A DNA stretch of 52,489 bases from a virus. The position numbers were made by a program, and so were the translations under genes. Below the pieces are notes generated by a model. The model did not search any database, had not been told where the DNA came from, and saw only the letters and a list, made by a program, of their open reading frames with translations. The DNA is taken from IMG/VR virus record IMGVR_UViG_3300022752_000102, positions 1-52,489 of that record, one strand, 5' to 3'. Position 1 is the first letter of the stretch, and the number at the start of each line of letters is the position of its first letter. Positions 24,078 through 32,664 of the stretch are shown here, piece by piece.

Positions 24078-24419
24078 GTGAAAAAGTGGCTTTGGGATAA
24101 CGCCCAGGGACTTACAGCTCTCCTTTGCGGGATTGGGCTATTCCTGGCTCTTGGCCCGTTGCTCCATAAAATTGACCCCGGAGCCGGTGTGGTGGATTTG
24201 GGAGCGCTCCATGTGATCATCTTTGGTGCCGTCAAACTGCTAGCCGCCGTATCCCTGGCCTGGGGAATCATCGCTATTGAGTTTAAGTTTCTCAACGACT
24301 ACGTCGACTCCAAAACGCTTTTGGAGGACTGGTCAAATATCAGCGCTGAAGCCAGGGCCAAAATCCTTGTCGGTGTATTCCTTGGCCTGGTTCTGGCTTT
24401 TGCCCTTTTATGCGGGTGA
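24078..24419 (+). CDS. multi-span membrane protein, holin candidate
   Basis: A 113-residue protein starting with GTG immediately after the spanin stop. It has about three membrane segments (about 12-28, 45-66 and 95-111) and a charged loop near 70-92. Its position between spanin and hydrolase suggests a holin, though no family signature was recognised. Confidence 0.55.
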   Translation: MKKWLWDNAQGLTALLCGIGLFLALGPLLHKIDPGAGVVDLGALHVIIFGAVKLLAAVSLAWGIIAIEFKFLNDYVDSKTLLEDWSNISAEARAKILVGVFLGLVLAFALLCG

Positions 24420-24952
24420 TTTATGGCCTGGTTTTGGCGACTTTATTTGGGTTGGGTACCGGAGCCAGAGCTACTGAGGGAGTCCCGCAGACGCGAGAAG
24501 GAAGAGTTGAGGAAGTTATTCGAGTGGCTCGAGGAACCATTGGATGGCGAGAAGGACCTGGAAACTCCGGGCCCCTGGTGGACAAAATTTTAGCTTCAGT
24601 TGGGCTTGAAGGTACAAGGGCTCCATGGTGTGCGGCATGGGTGGTATATGTAGGCGATGAAGCGTTTGGCAAAGAAAAGAACCCCTACCCGCGTTCTGCT
24701 TGGAGTCCCGATTTCGTTAAAGCTCCGGAGTGGAACAGGGGCCGTGGAAAGAGGCCAGGCCCGTCCGACGCCTTTGGGATTTATTTTCCGAGTCTTGGCC
24801 GCGTGGCTCACACGGGTTTGGTGGAAAAGCTAGAGGGCAAGATGGTAGTTACTATTGAGGGTAACACCAATGACGACGGAAGTCGGGAGGGGGATGGGGT
24901 CTATCGCAAGCGCCGGTCCCTTGATACAATGCTTGCCAAGAGGTGGTTATGA
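24410..24952 (+). CDS. exported CHAP-like peptidoglycan hydrolase
   Basis: A 180-residue protein with an N-terminal signal peptide (MRVIYGLVLATLFGLGTGARA). The domain has Cys74 in APWCAAWV, His134 in RVAHTGLV and Glu150/Asn152 in TIEGNTN, the catalytic order of CHAP amidase/endopeptidases. GWREGPGNSGP before the Cys is common in this family. The signal suggests export through the host Sec system. It overlaps the membrane protein gene by ten bases. Together with the GH24 enzyme at 48103 the phage has two wall-cleaving enzymes. Confidence 0.75.
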   Translation: MRVIYGLVLATLFGLGTGARATEGVPQTREGRVEEVIRVARGTIGWREGPGNSGPLVDKILASVGLEGTRAPWCAAWVVYVGDEAFGKEKNPYPRSAWSPDFVKAPEWNRGRGKRPGPSDAFGIYFPSLGRVAHTGLVEKLEGKMVVTIEGNTNDDGSREGDGVYRKRRSLDTMLAKRWL

Positions 24953-25362
24953 GTATTCGACTAGGTGCAATAGGTGTACAAAAGGTTTCGGCCAAACTCC
25001 TTTCCCACGGGTTTTTGGTAAGTCTGCCTATTTATGACGATGGTTATGATTTGGTGGTCGATTGGAAGGGAAAGTTAACCCGTGTACAGGTAAAATGCAC
25101 CTCGGGTAATGAGGATGACCGTAGGGTAAAATTGAAGTTTTTGGCGGTAAAAGGTCCTGGGTTCGGAAGCAATAAGATGAAAGAGCACGCTCATCTTGCG
25201 GTTAAAAGGATATATAATCGAAGCGATTGCGATGCCTTTATTTTTTACCATACTGTTCAGGACATCGTTTTTGTGCTGCCAACCTCAAAATTACCCAAGA
25301 CAAAATCGGTTTATTTTGACCCCAATTCCAAGTGGAGGGATAACTGGTCGGTCTTAAAGTAG
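24949..25362 (+). CDS. PD-(D/E)XK endonuclease, PF11645-like
   Basis: A 137-residue protein resembling the PDDEXK family 5 nucleases found with group I introns and mobile genes. GAIGVQKVSAKLLSHGFLVSLP is the first helix and strand; GYDLVVDWKGKLTRVQVKCTS gives Asp34 and the Gln47-Val-Lys49 catalytic strand. The ATG at 24949 overlaps the previous TGA as ATGA. It lies at the junction between lysis and tail fibre genes, where homing-type nucleases often settle. No intron is visible. Confidence 0.65.
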   Translation: MSIRLGAIGVQKVSAKLLSHGFLVSLPIYDDGYDLVVDWKGKLTRVQVKCTSGNEDDRRVKLKFLAVKGPGFGSNKMKEHAHLAVKRIYNRSDCDAFIFYHTVQDIVFVLPTSKLPKTKSVYFDPNSKWRDNWSVLK

Positions 25363-25367
25363 AATAC

Positions 25368-25395
25368 TTGACTCGTAAAACCCAACCGGCATACT
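25368..25395 (+). promoter_or_regulatory. candidate promoter before tail fibre genes
   Basis: TTGACT (25368-25373) and CATACT (25390-25395), spacer 16, eight bases before the ATG at 25403. No ribosome binding site is visible. Confidence 0.5.
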
Positions 25396-25402
25396 ACTTG
25401 CG

Positions 25403-26020
25403 ATGAGTTTTCCCAATCCCGACAACTATGGCCGCAGTTGTGAATGCGGGCCGGAAAACACCACTCCTCCCCCGTCAGACATTCAGGATCAACTGGATGC
25501 TTTGTCCGATCAGGTGGATACATTGGATGCCGATGTGGTGGATTTGGATACCCGGGTAACCGCCATTGAGGATTTAAATATTGAAGATTATCGCTTGCTT
25601 CGGTCATCCCCAGATTTGGGAACAAGTAATTTGGGCGCCGGTTTATATACTTTAAGCGCGCTTACGAATGGTGGTTCCTATAATACCGCTGTTGGTGCGG
25701 GAGCTCTGGGAGTATTAACAGGAGGGGATGGAAATACCGCAGTGGGTTATTATTCCGCGGCATTGGTTTTGACGACAGGATCAAATAATACTTTACTCGG
25801 TTATGGAACATCCGTTGATGCCGCGTCTAGAAGTTCTTGTATTTGTTTGGGAAAAGGAACTACAACCCCGCCAGTAGACGGAAGTCTTTGCATTGGTGGT
25901 TCCGGTGGATCTGCCATGGGAAATCTGGTTGTTCCTGGACCTGCTGGTAGCGCAAGCGGAAGTTATCTTAATATTTTTCTGAATGGAAACAATTATAAGA
26001 TAGCCCTTTTATATCCATGA
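25403..26020 (+). CDS. tail fibre or adhesin-like protein with YadA-type repeats
   Basis: A 205-residue protein. The N-terminus has CECGPENTTPPP, followed by a helix predicted to coil (DQLDALSDQVDTLDADVVDL, about 28-60). From about 85 it has SYNTAVGAGALGVLTGGDGNTAVGYYSA, the left-handed beta-roll repeat of trimeric adhesin heads. This order (coil, then head) suits a trimeric fibre. It overlaps the next fibre gene by ATGA. Confidence 0.7.
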   Translation: MSFPNPDNYGRSCECGPENTTPPPSDIQDQLDALSDQVDTLDADVVDLDTRVTAIEDLNIEDYRLLRSSPDLGTSNLGAGLYTLSALTNGGSYNTAVGAGALGVLTGGDGNTAVGYYSAALVLTTGSNNTLLGYGTSVDAASRSSCICLGKGTTTPPVDGSLCIGGSGGSAMGNLVVPGPAGSASGSYLNIFLNGNNYKIALLYP

Positions 26021-27840
26021 GCTGCGATTGCAACACACTTATTGTTGGAGAAGCTGGGCCCCAGGGACCTCAGGGTCTTGCCGGGACCAACGGCACCAAT
26101 GGCACCAACGGTGTAAATGCTTTTACCACGGTTTCGGGATCGTCTTATGTACAACCCGCAGTCAATGGTTCCGTATCTTTTAACGTCGCCAACAACGCCT
26201 GGATCGCTGTTGGTCAGGCAATTTATGTTTCCGACGGTGGGTATTATGAAGTAAGCAGTGTGTCGGGCTCCAGCGCCGTGACTGCCTATTTAAGATCGGT
26301 TGGCTCAGTCGCTCCAGGAGGTTCAGTCGCAGTCGGTAAAAAAGTTTCTCCGGCTGCGGTTGCCACTTATGCCGCTCCGTTGAGTCAGCTTACGGTAAGC
26401 GGAACATCCGTTTTCTACAACGGCCCGGTTAGTATCAACACTTCCGGAGCGACGGCTAATGATGTGGTGATTGGCGGAACCACGGATACCGGTTTGTTTG
26501 TCGCGGATGTGAGCGCAAATCGCATCGGGGTTGGAACAAGTTCTCCTGCCGCCAAGTTGCACGTAAGCGGGACATTAAAGGTTGGGAATAGCTCAACCGG
26601 CGGAAACGCTGAGTTTACCGGCGGAGCCACTTTTAATTCTTCCCAAGCCGCCAATAACGATTTTGTCGTTATGACGGCGTCATTGAGCAACACGCTGTTT
26701 GTCCAGACCAGCTCCAATAGAGTCGGAATTGGAACCAATAACCCAGACAAACTTTTTGATGTAAACGGTACCGCCGAGATCAATGCGCTTGCGGTTAATC
26801 CGGGTGGAGTCAATGTAATTGACGGATCTGAGTATGTATTTCGTGTTCGTGGATCTGGTACGACTTATCCGATTTCTGTAAACGCTTCCACCAATTTTGT
26901 CGGGATATTTGTATCGTCGCCCACGACTCAACTTGACGTTTCCGGCTCTTCAAAAATCAGCGGAAACCTAATTGTCGATACAAGCACCCTGTTTGTTGAT
27001 GCCTCGAATAATCGGGTCGGAGTCAATACGGCCACTCCGGCTGTTCCCTTGGATGTACTTGGTAGCGCCAGTATCTCTGGCAATTTGGCAGTAAAGGGAA
27101 CTTTATCTACGGCGGTTTTGGCCTATGCCAACGCCGGCCTTGCCGTTTCCGGAGTCCTGACCGTATCCCAAAGTGCGGCGATTACCAACGATCTTTTTGT
27201 GGGCGGAGATGTTTTGGTTGTCGATACTTCGTCCAACAGGATCGGAATTAACGGAACCGCCACCGCAACAAATTCTCTCGAAGTATTTAGCGGAGATTTT
27301 GCTGTAGATGGCAATGTCCTGTTTGCGGATGCGTCTGCCAATAGCGTTGGCGTCAACACGAGTTCCCCGGCTTTTAACCTCGATGTCGTTGGAAACGCCA
27401 AAGTGAGTACCAGCATGGCGGTCGGTTCTTCCACCTTTATTGCCGACGCGACGTCCAATATGGTATTTGTCGGGACTTCCTCGCAGATTGATTCTGGAAC
27501 ATTCAATGTTTTGGGACCCGTTTCTATCTCCGGTTATCTCAATCGAAAGGGCTCCAAAAGAGTTACCACTACGCCCTACACGGTTGGCGCCAGCGACACA
27601 TGGCTTTCCGTGGACGCAGGCGCTACCGCCGTTCTTGATCTGCCCAGCACTATTACCAACGGTGGTAGAGAGCTTCATGTGAAAACTTCCGGGGCATTTG
27701 CCGTGTATTCGAGCGGTAATGTTGTTGTTTCTATTACCGGTGTGACCACATCCTCAATCTTGACGAATACAGCCGGAAAGTGGGCAACCCTGGTTGTGAA
27801 TAGTTCCAACACTTATTGGGAAATCATGGCGCAGGGATAA
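26017..27840 (+). CDS. long tail fibre with collagen-like start and repeats
   Basis: A 607-residue protein. Residues about 13-35 are Gly-X-Y triplets (GPQGPQGLAGTNGTNGTNG) that can form a collagen-like triple helix. From about 145 there are many copies of a motif of the type LFVDASNNRVGVNTATP followed by a short strand pair, as in trimeric beta-helix fibres. The repeats occur about every 35-50 residues. The C-terminus has strands and an aromatic end (TYWEIMAQG). It probably binds the host surface. Confidence 0.75.
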   Translation: MSCDCNTLIVGEAGPQGPQGLAGTNGTNGTNGVNAFTTVSGSSYVQPAVNGSVSFNVANNAWIAVGQAIYVSDGGYYEVSSVSGSSAVTAYLRSVGSVAPGGSVAVGKKVSPAAVATYAAPLSQLTVSGTSVFYNGPVSINTSGATANDVVIGGTTDTGLFVADVSANRIGVGTSSPAAKLHVSGTLKVGNSSTGGNAEFTGGATFNSSQAANNDFVVMTASLSNTLFVQTSSNRVGIGTNNPDKLFDVNGTAEINALAVNPGGVNVIDGSEYVFRVRGSGTTYPISVNASTNFVGIFVSSPTTQLDVSGSSKISGNLIVDTSTLFVDASNNRVGVNTATPAVPLDVLGSASISGNLAVKGTLSTAVLAYANAGLAVSGVLTVSQSAAITNDLFVGGDVLVVDTSSNRIGINGTATATNSLEVFSGDFAVDGNVLFADASANSVGVNTSSPAFNLDVVGNAKVSTSMAVGSSTFIADATSNMVFVGTSSQIDSGTFNVLGPVSISGYLNRKGSKRVTTTPYTVGASDTWLSVDAGATAVLDLPSTITNGGRELHVKTSGAFAVYSSGNVVVSITGVTTSSILTNTAGKWATLVVNSSNTYWEIMAQG

Positions 27841-27851
27841 AACTTTGAACC

Positions 27852-29789
27852 GTGATCAAGGACCCACTCCGACTTGTTGAAGGCATAACCTCGTTTATCG
27901 GGGGAGCCAATTCCAGCGTTGATCCGGCACTACTTCCGCCCAATCAGTATTCCTGGGGTGTAAATGTAAGTATCCGTGGAGGATACCCTCGATCACGTCC
28001 TGGTTTTAAATTTATAAAAGCTCTGCCCAATGGGGTTATCCAGGGGGCCTGCTATTTTAAAACAAAATCAGATGAAGAAGTCGTCACCCTGATCAATGGC
28101 CGGCTTTACAATGCCCAAATTAATGACTCCTCGGCTTCAGTTCTCGACGTTACTCCGGCTGGGGAACAAAACAATTATGTGTCTCGGCGTGCTTCCATGG
28201 TTGCGGCCAACGATTATCTTGTTGTTCAGGACGGAATAAGCAGTCCGATTGTTTATACCGGATCCACTTCCTTTAGATCCAAAAATATTCTGGACGAAAC
28301 AAAAGGTTTTTTAGAGTTGGAGGCGACAACGGGAGCAAACAACCCAAGAATTAACGTTACGAGCACGGCAGGGCTATATCCTGGGATGCTGATGCAAGCG
28401 GCCCGCGGGGTCCCGGCCAATACCGTGATCGTGTCAATTGATTCCTCAACCGAGGTGACATTGAGTAAAAATTGCACTTTAACCGGACTTGTTACCGCAA
28501 AATTCTTTTCTCCGGGACCTCTTCAGTCCAATGTCTCCATACCGGTTGGAAGTATCATGGCCTTCGGGAATGGTCGGCTGTGGGTGGCACAGGGAAGTCA
28601 GCTTTTTGCCGGAGATTTGGCCGGAAGTTACGGGGGCGCGGAGATTAGATTCACGGAAAATCAGTATTTGGGTGAGGGCGGAAGTTTTTACTTTGGCGAC
28701 GATATTACGGGCTTGGCATTCCTTCCGGGATCGGATACGTCAACGGGTCAGGGCGATTTGATTGTGTTCACACGGAACGATATCAGCGCTGTAAAATCCT
28801 ATATTTTTAATCGGACTCTTTGGTCCTCGACCGAAGGGATGCAGAGAAGGCTTTTCTGGGGAGGCGGGGCTGAAACTCCTGATGGAATGATTGTGACAAA
28901 CAACGACATTTTCTTTCGGTCACTGGATGGAATCAGATCTTTATTACAAACTTTTCAGGAAGCTAAACATGCCAACGTCAGTTTGACGGACAGCATCGAG
29001 GCAAACCGCGTGATCAAATATGACACAGAACGGTGGGTAAAATATGCCCCTTCGGTTTATTTTGACAACAGGGCTCTTCACGGTTGCGCCCCCAAAATCC
29101 AAAAAATAAACGGGGATCCGACTTCTTACAATATTGTTTTCACCAAGTTGGTGAGCCAGGATTTCAACCCAGGAGTTTATCAGGGAAATTTCCCACCCGT
29201 TTACGACGGGGAGTGGACAGGCCTGCAAATTTGCAAACTTGTAGAGGGTATTTTTTCCGGCAAGAAAAGGTGTTTTGCCGTTGTATGCGGTTCGGACGGT
29301 AACAACGCAATATATGAAGTAACCCTTGATGATTACTTTGACACCATTCCGGATGGAAATAATGGAACTACTGAGCTTCCAATTTCCTCGGAGGTGGAAT
29401 TTCGAAGGATGTCATTGGAAATTCCTTTTGAGGTAAAGGAGATGGTTCGTGCGGATTTAAGTTTTTCGGAAGTTTACGGTACGGTGTCCTGGACTTTCGA
29501 ATTTTCCCCCGATTATTACCCGACATTTTTTCCCGTCCAATCAGGCACGATTGATTATGAGACGGAAACAGCCGAGCTTGAAACGTGCTCTCCGCCCGAC
29601 CTTGCCCTTGGATATAAAAACATAAGGACTGTAAAGCCCTCAGATTCCTGTGTTACGGGAGTCGGCAGAAAAGCGCGGTTTGCTTATTTGTTCCAACCAA
29701 AAATGTCATGGACCGGTCATGCAAAGTTGGCATTGTTTAGGCTCCATGCCTCCCGCAAAGACATCAGTGATCTTGGAGAGTGTTCCTAA
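27852..29789 (+). CDS. tail nozzle / tail tubular B-like protein
   Basis: A 645-residue beta-rich protein. It opens SFIGGANSSVDPALLPPNQYSWGVNVSIRGGYPRSRPGF, the usual start of podovirus nozzle or stabilisation proteins. Residues about 155-220 (INVTSTAGLYPGMLMQ, TVIVSIDSSTEVTLS) are an inserted Ig-like module. It starts with GTG, 11 bases after the previous stop. With the adaptor at 31423 it suggests a short tail. Assignment is by pattern and context. Confidence 0.65.
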   Translation: MIKDPLRLVEGITSFIGGANSSVDPALLPPNQYSWGVNVSIRGGYPRSRPGFKFIKALPNGVIQGACYFKTKSDEEVVTLINGRLYNAQINDSSASVLDVTPAGEQNNYVSRRASMVAANDYLVVQDGISSPIVYTGSTSFRSKNILDETKGFLELEATTGANNPRINVTSTAGLYPGMLMQAARGVPANTVIVSIDSSTEVTLSKNCTLTGLVTAKFFSPGPLQSNVSIPVGSIMAFGNGRLWVAQGSQLFAGDLAGSYGGAEIRFTENQYLGEGGSFYFGDDITGLAFLPGSDTSTGQGDLIVFTRNDISAVKSYIFNRTLWSSTEGMQRRLFWGGGAETPDGMIVTNNDIFFRSLDGIRSLLQTFQEAKHANVSLTDSIEANRVIKYDTERWVKYAPSVYFDNRALHGCAPKIQKINGDPTSYNIVFTKLVSQDFNPGVYQGNFPPVYDGEWTGLQICKLVEGIFSGKKRCFAVVCGSDGNNAIYEVTLDDYFDTIPDGNNGTTELPISSEVEFRRMSLEIPFEVKEMVRADLSFSEVYGTVSWTFEFSPDYYPTFFPVQSGTIDYETETAELETCSPPDLALGYKNIRTVKPSDSCVTGVGRKARFAYLFQPKMSWTGHAKLALFRLHASRKDISDLGECS

Positions 29790-30499
29790 TGGCCGAGAGA
29801 ATTGAGTATCAGGGGGATGCTCTCCCAAGTGGACTTCCGGGATTTGGGAATGCCTCCGTCTCTGTCCTGACGCTTCCCGGTTTCAACACGGTTGTCGCCG
29901 CCCAAAAGTTTGGTCCGGTGGTAGAGGCAGTTAATGTCACTCCCCCCGACCCAACACCTCCTCCAGGAAGTAATCCAGAAGACCCAACCGATGATGTTGT
30001 GCCGCCAGCTCCTGCCCCAAGACCGGGCGGAATTCAACCATCTTTTTGTAAACGTTGTGGCGATGCCGTGTATATTAACGATGTTCAACCTTTGGTTTAT
30101 GGAGCATTGGATGAAGATTATTGTATCGATTGTGACGGGAAAGAAACAGTGGTTCAATCTTATGCCCCAACCCCAGCCATGAGCAGCACCTATGAGTACA
30201 TGTATTACAGCAGTCCCAGTGGTATTGGATATTCACATGACACGACCGATGACTGGTTTATGGATCGTGACGGTCTTACCTTCAATAAGCCTTTGGCTAA
30301 GGTAAAAATTGGCGACGATGAGTTTACCGACGGAGCAAAACTCGATAAGGAAAAAGTGATGCTTTCCGGAACAGAATACCGCAAGGGAGCAAAAATATTC
30401 GACATTGATACTGGAAGAACCTATGAGCCGCAACAACTTGAAGTATGTAATAACGGACAGCCACAAACATGGTATGTTTTAGCCCACATCCAAGGATAA
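29789..30499 (+). CDS. tail-associated protein with Pro-rich linker and zinc ribbon
   Basis: A 236-residue protein sharing one base with the previous stop (TAATG) and preceded by GGAGAG; this start was preferred over a GTG nine bases earlier. Residues about 50-85 are Pro/Asp-rich (PPDPTPPPGSNPEDPTDD). CKRCG and CIDCDG about 26 residues apart form a four-cysteine zinc ribbon. The C-terminal half has a repetitive beta pattern (FDIDTGRTYEP). Function unknown. Confidence 0.6.
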   Translation: MAERIEYQGDALPSGLPGFGNASVSVLTLPGFNTVVAAQKFGPVVEAVNVTPPDPTPPPGSNPEDPTDDVVPPAPAPRPGGIQPSFCKRCGDAVYINDVQPLVYGALDEDYCIDCDGKETVVQSYAPTPAMSSTYEYMYYSSPSGIGYSHDTTDDWFMDRDGLTFNKPLAKVKIGDDEFTDGAKLDKEKVMLSGTEYRKGAKIFDIDTGRTYEPQQLEVCNNGQPQTWYVLAHIQG

Positions 30500-30502
30500 T
30501 AT

Positions 30503-30958
30503 ATGGCCGAATACCCACTGACAGCGACAACGATTTCCACGAGCGCATGCTATCCAGCAACCCCTCAGGCGCTTCTGGAATCCTTGACCCAATACCTTAC
30601 AATTCAGATTGACGGGTATAATCAACCCTATATTGTGGACGACGCGGTTCCGTCGGCTTTAAATCAAAACTCCCCGTGGTTTGAGACTGGGTCATCTGCA
30701 ACTCCAGGAGAGTATGGGACTCCAAAAGTTATCCGTCTGTATTCCTCCGGCCAATGGAAAGAATTTGCCCAGTTTCAACAAGGGGATATGATTTTAGTTC
30801 CCCTGGATTACCCTGTTGCGGCCCCATGGGGAACACAGGGAATTACCTATGTTTTTGGGAGTACCGGAGTGCCAAACTACACTGTTGCTGCAACTCCCGC
30901 TCCACCCGAGAATTACAAATACAAAGTTTACGTGGGGTATTGGAATTCGACTCTTTGA
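30503..30958 (+). CDS. virion-associated protein, paralogue A
   Basis: A 151-residue protein paralogous to the gene at 31001: both share Y-LTA at the start, YPA/ALL helices, PWFET or IWFET, SGQW/DGQWEF, and the C-terminal YKVYVGYW/Y. A 20-base stretch near the 3' end is identical. The beta-rich sequence suggests a tail or head fibre accessory. Confidence 0.65.
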   Translation: MAEYPLTATTISTSACYPATPQALLESLTQYLTIQIDGYNQPYIVDDAVPSALNQNSPWFETGSSATPGEYGTPKVIRLYSSGQWKEFAQFQQGDMILVPLDYPVAAPWGTQGITYVFGSTGVPNYTVAATPAPPENYKYKVYVGYWNSTL

Positions 30959-30963
30959 TCATG

Positions 30964-30991
30964 TTGACACTAAAAGCTAAACCGTTAATCT
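30964..30991 (+). promoter_or_regulatory. candidate promoter before paralogue B
   Basis: TTGACA (30964-30969) and TAATCT (30986-30991), spacer 16, in the 42-base gap between the two paralogues. The transcript would start two or three bases before ATG 31001. Confidence 0.5.
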
Positions 30992-31000
30992 AAAGAAGCT

Positions 31001-31426
31001 ATGGCTGTTTATAACCTAACCGCGGGGACATTGCCAGCCAATACCGGTTACCCTGCAAATTTGCAGGCATTGCTCCAGCTTATTCAGTCCTACATGTCCG
31101 TGTCGAGCCCGGATATTCTTAATTCAATCGTTATTTCAGACACCACACCCCCATCCGAGGACAACACCAAAATCTGGTTCGAAACCCAAAGTGGTGTTTC
31201 CGGTGCGCCCAAATCCATCAAAATTTATGTCGACGGACAGTGGGAAGAGTTTACCCCGTTTTCTTTCGGGGATATTGTTTTGACTGCGGATACTGCTTCC
31301 ATTGTTTCTCCGTGGGGAATCGGTAACACAACTTATGTTGTCAACGGAATCACCAAGCTTACCCCCACCACTCCCCCCGCTCCGGCCGGAACGCAGTACA
31401 AAGTTTACGTGGGGTACTACGAATGA
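31001..31426 (+). CDS. virion-associated protein, paralogue B
   Basis: A 141-residue paralogue of the preceding gene, aligning over its whole length. The conserved C-terminus (YKVYVGYYE) is followed by an ATGA overlap with the tail adaptor gene. The duplicated pair suggests two copies with slightly different binding surfaces or stoichiometry. Confidence 0.65.
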   Translation: MAVYNLTAGTLPANTGYPANLQALLQLIQSYMSVSSPDILNSIVISDTTPPSEDNTKIWFETQSGVSGAPKSIKIYVDGQWEEFTPFSFGDIVLTADTASIVSPWGIGNTTYVVNGITKLTPTTPPAPAGTQYKVYVGYYE

Positions 31427-32661
31427 TCCGGCGCACTTACGGCTCAGTCAAAGAACAGTTGGCTCGCGTTACCCAGAACGGGATGTGCGCGACTGATCCC
31501 CAACTTTTGGCTCGCACCAACGAAGCCCAAGAGCGTTTGCTTAATAAAGGCCTTTATGCCGGAACATACGGGCGTTATTCGGTTTGCGTTTACGGTGGGT
31601 GTATCACGCTTCCCCGTGAATTTGAATCCGTTTTGGGGTACAATTTTGGCGGTATTGCCCACCAGGTTTACAACCAGTGGTACGAGTTCATGGAAAACGG
31701 TCCCGGGATTGCCCCGGTTGGGGATTGGAAACGACTGATTGACCGGGGCTATGTCCCCATGTTCCGTGATCTTCCCGATCAGCGTTATCTTAAAGTTTAT
31801 ACCGATCAGATTGAGGATGCGACTGCCACGATTCTATTCCGCGGTTCGGATACCTACAATGACCGCATCCGCACACTTGAAAATAACGAATATATCGACG
31901 GGGAACGGGTAAACCTCAGCGCCGGTTCTGGGAACTCAAGCGTACTAATTGCTGGTGTTACTGGAAATTATTCTGACGCAAACGGTATTTATTCTTGGAA
32001 TGGTACTTTTAATTCAAAACCGCAATACCACAAAGCCGACAGTCTTTATGATATTATTTGGACAGGATCAAATTGGAATTTGATTTATGATAAAGACGAT
32101 CCCGGTGGTGGAGATATTGTTGCCTCGAGTTCTTCGGCAGTAAATTATCCATGGCTTGCATCCGGATGGACTGTAGCGACAAGTATCGTTGTGACCGAAC
32201 TTCCCCGCATCACCGCCAACGCCTTCCGAAGCGTCGATGCCATAAACAAAACTGCAACGAAGGGTTGGGTCCGCGTCTATGCGGTCGACCCCACCACGGG
32301 TGCGGAATCCTGCGTCGCCATCCTTGCCCCCGATGAAACACTTCCCATGTATCGCCGGTATGCAATTCCCGGGTTTGAAAACCAGCAAGGTTCCGTCGTG
32401 ACCGTACTTGCCAAGCGCAAATTTATTCCTGTTACATCCGATGACGACGATTTGATCGTGACTAATCTTGGTGCTTTAAAAATGATGGCGATCGCCATCG
32501 AAAAAGAGGAAAACAACAACCTGAATGAAGCCGCAAAGTACGAGGCCAAAGCCCTCGATCTTCTGCGCGAAGAACTCCGCGAGGTGCAGGGTTCCGCGAT
32601 CGGCAGACCCCAGGTTCAAATGGAGGCTTTTGCTATGGGAGAAATCCCTAGCATGGCATAA
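31423..32661 (+). CDS. tail adaptor (tail tubular A-like)
   Basis: A 412-residue protein. Helices at the start (YGSVKEQLARVTQNGM, ARTNEAQERLLNKG) and FESVLGYNFGG resemble podovirus ring adaptors or tail tubular A proteins that join portal and nozzle. The C-terminal helices (LKMMAIAIEKEENNNLNEAAKYEAKALDLLREEL) complete that fold. Between about residues 170 and 255 lies an inserted module (VTGNYSDANGIYSWNGTFN) that is lower in GC and looks like a separately mobile surface domain. Confidence 0.65.
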   Translation: MIRRTYGSVKEQLARVTQNGMCATDPQLLARTNEAQERLLNKGLYAGTYGRYSVCVYGGCITLPREFESVLGYNFGGIAHQVYNQWYEFMENGPGIAPVGDWKRLIDRGYVPMFRDLPDQRYLKVYTDQIEDATATILFRGSDTYNDRIRTLENNEYIDGERVNLSAGSGNSSVLIAGVTGNYSDANGIYSWNGTFNSKPQYHKADSLYDIIWTGSNWNLIYDKDDPGGGDIVASSSSAVNYPWLASGWTVATSIVVTELPRITANAFRSVDAINKTATKGWVRVYAVDPTTGAESCVAILAPDETLPMYRRYAIPGFENQQGSVVTVLAKRKFIPVTSDDDDLIVTNLGALKMMAIAIEKEENNNLNEAAKYEAKALDLLREELREVQGSAIGRPQVQMEAFAMGEIPSMA

Positions 32662-32664
32662 TTT

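Noticed and set aside
24949-25362. Group I intron next to the PF11645-like nuclease
   Set aside because: Flanking genes are intact and no interrupted coding frame is visible.
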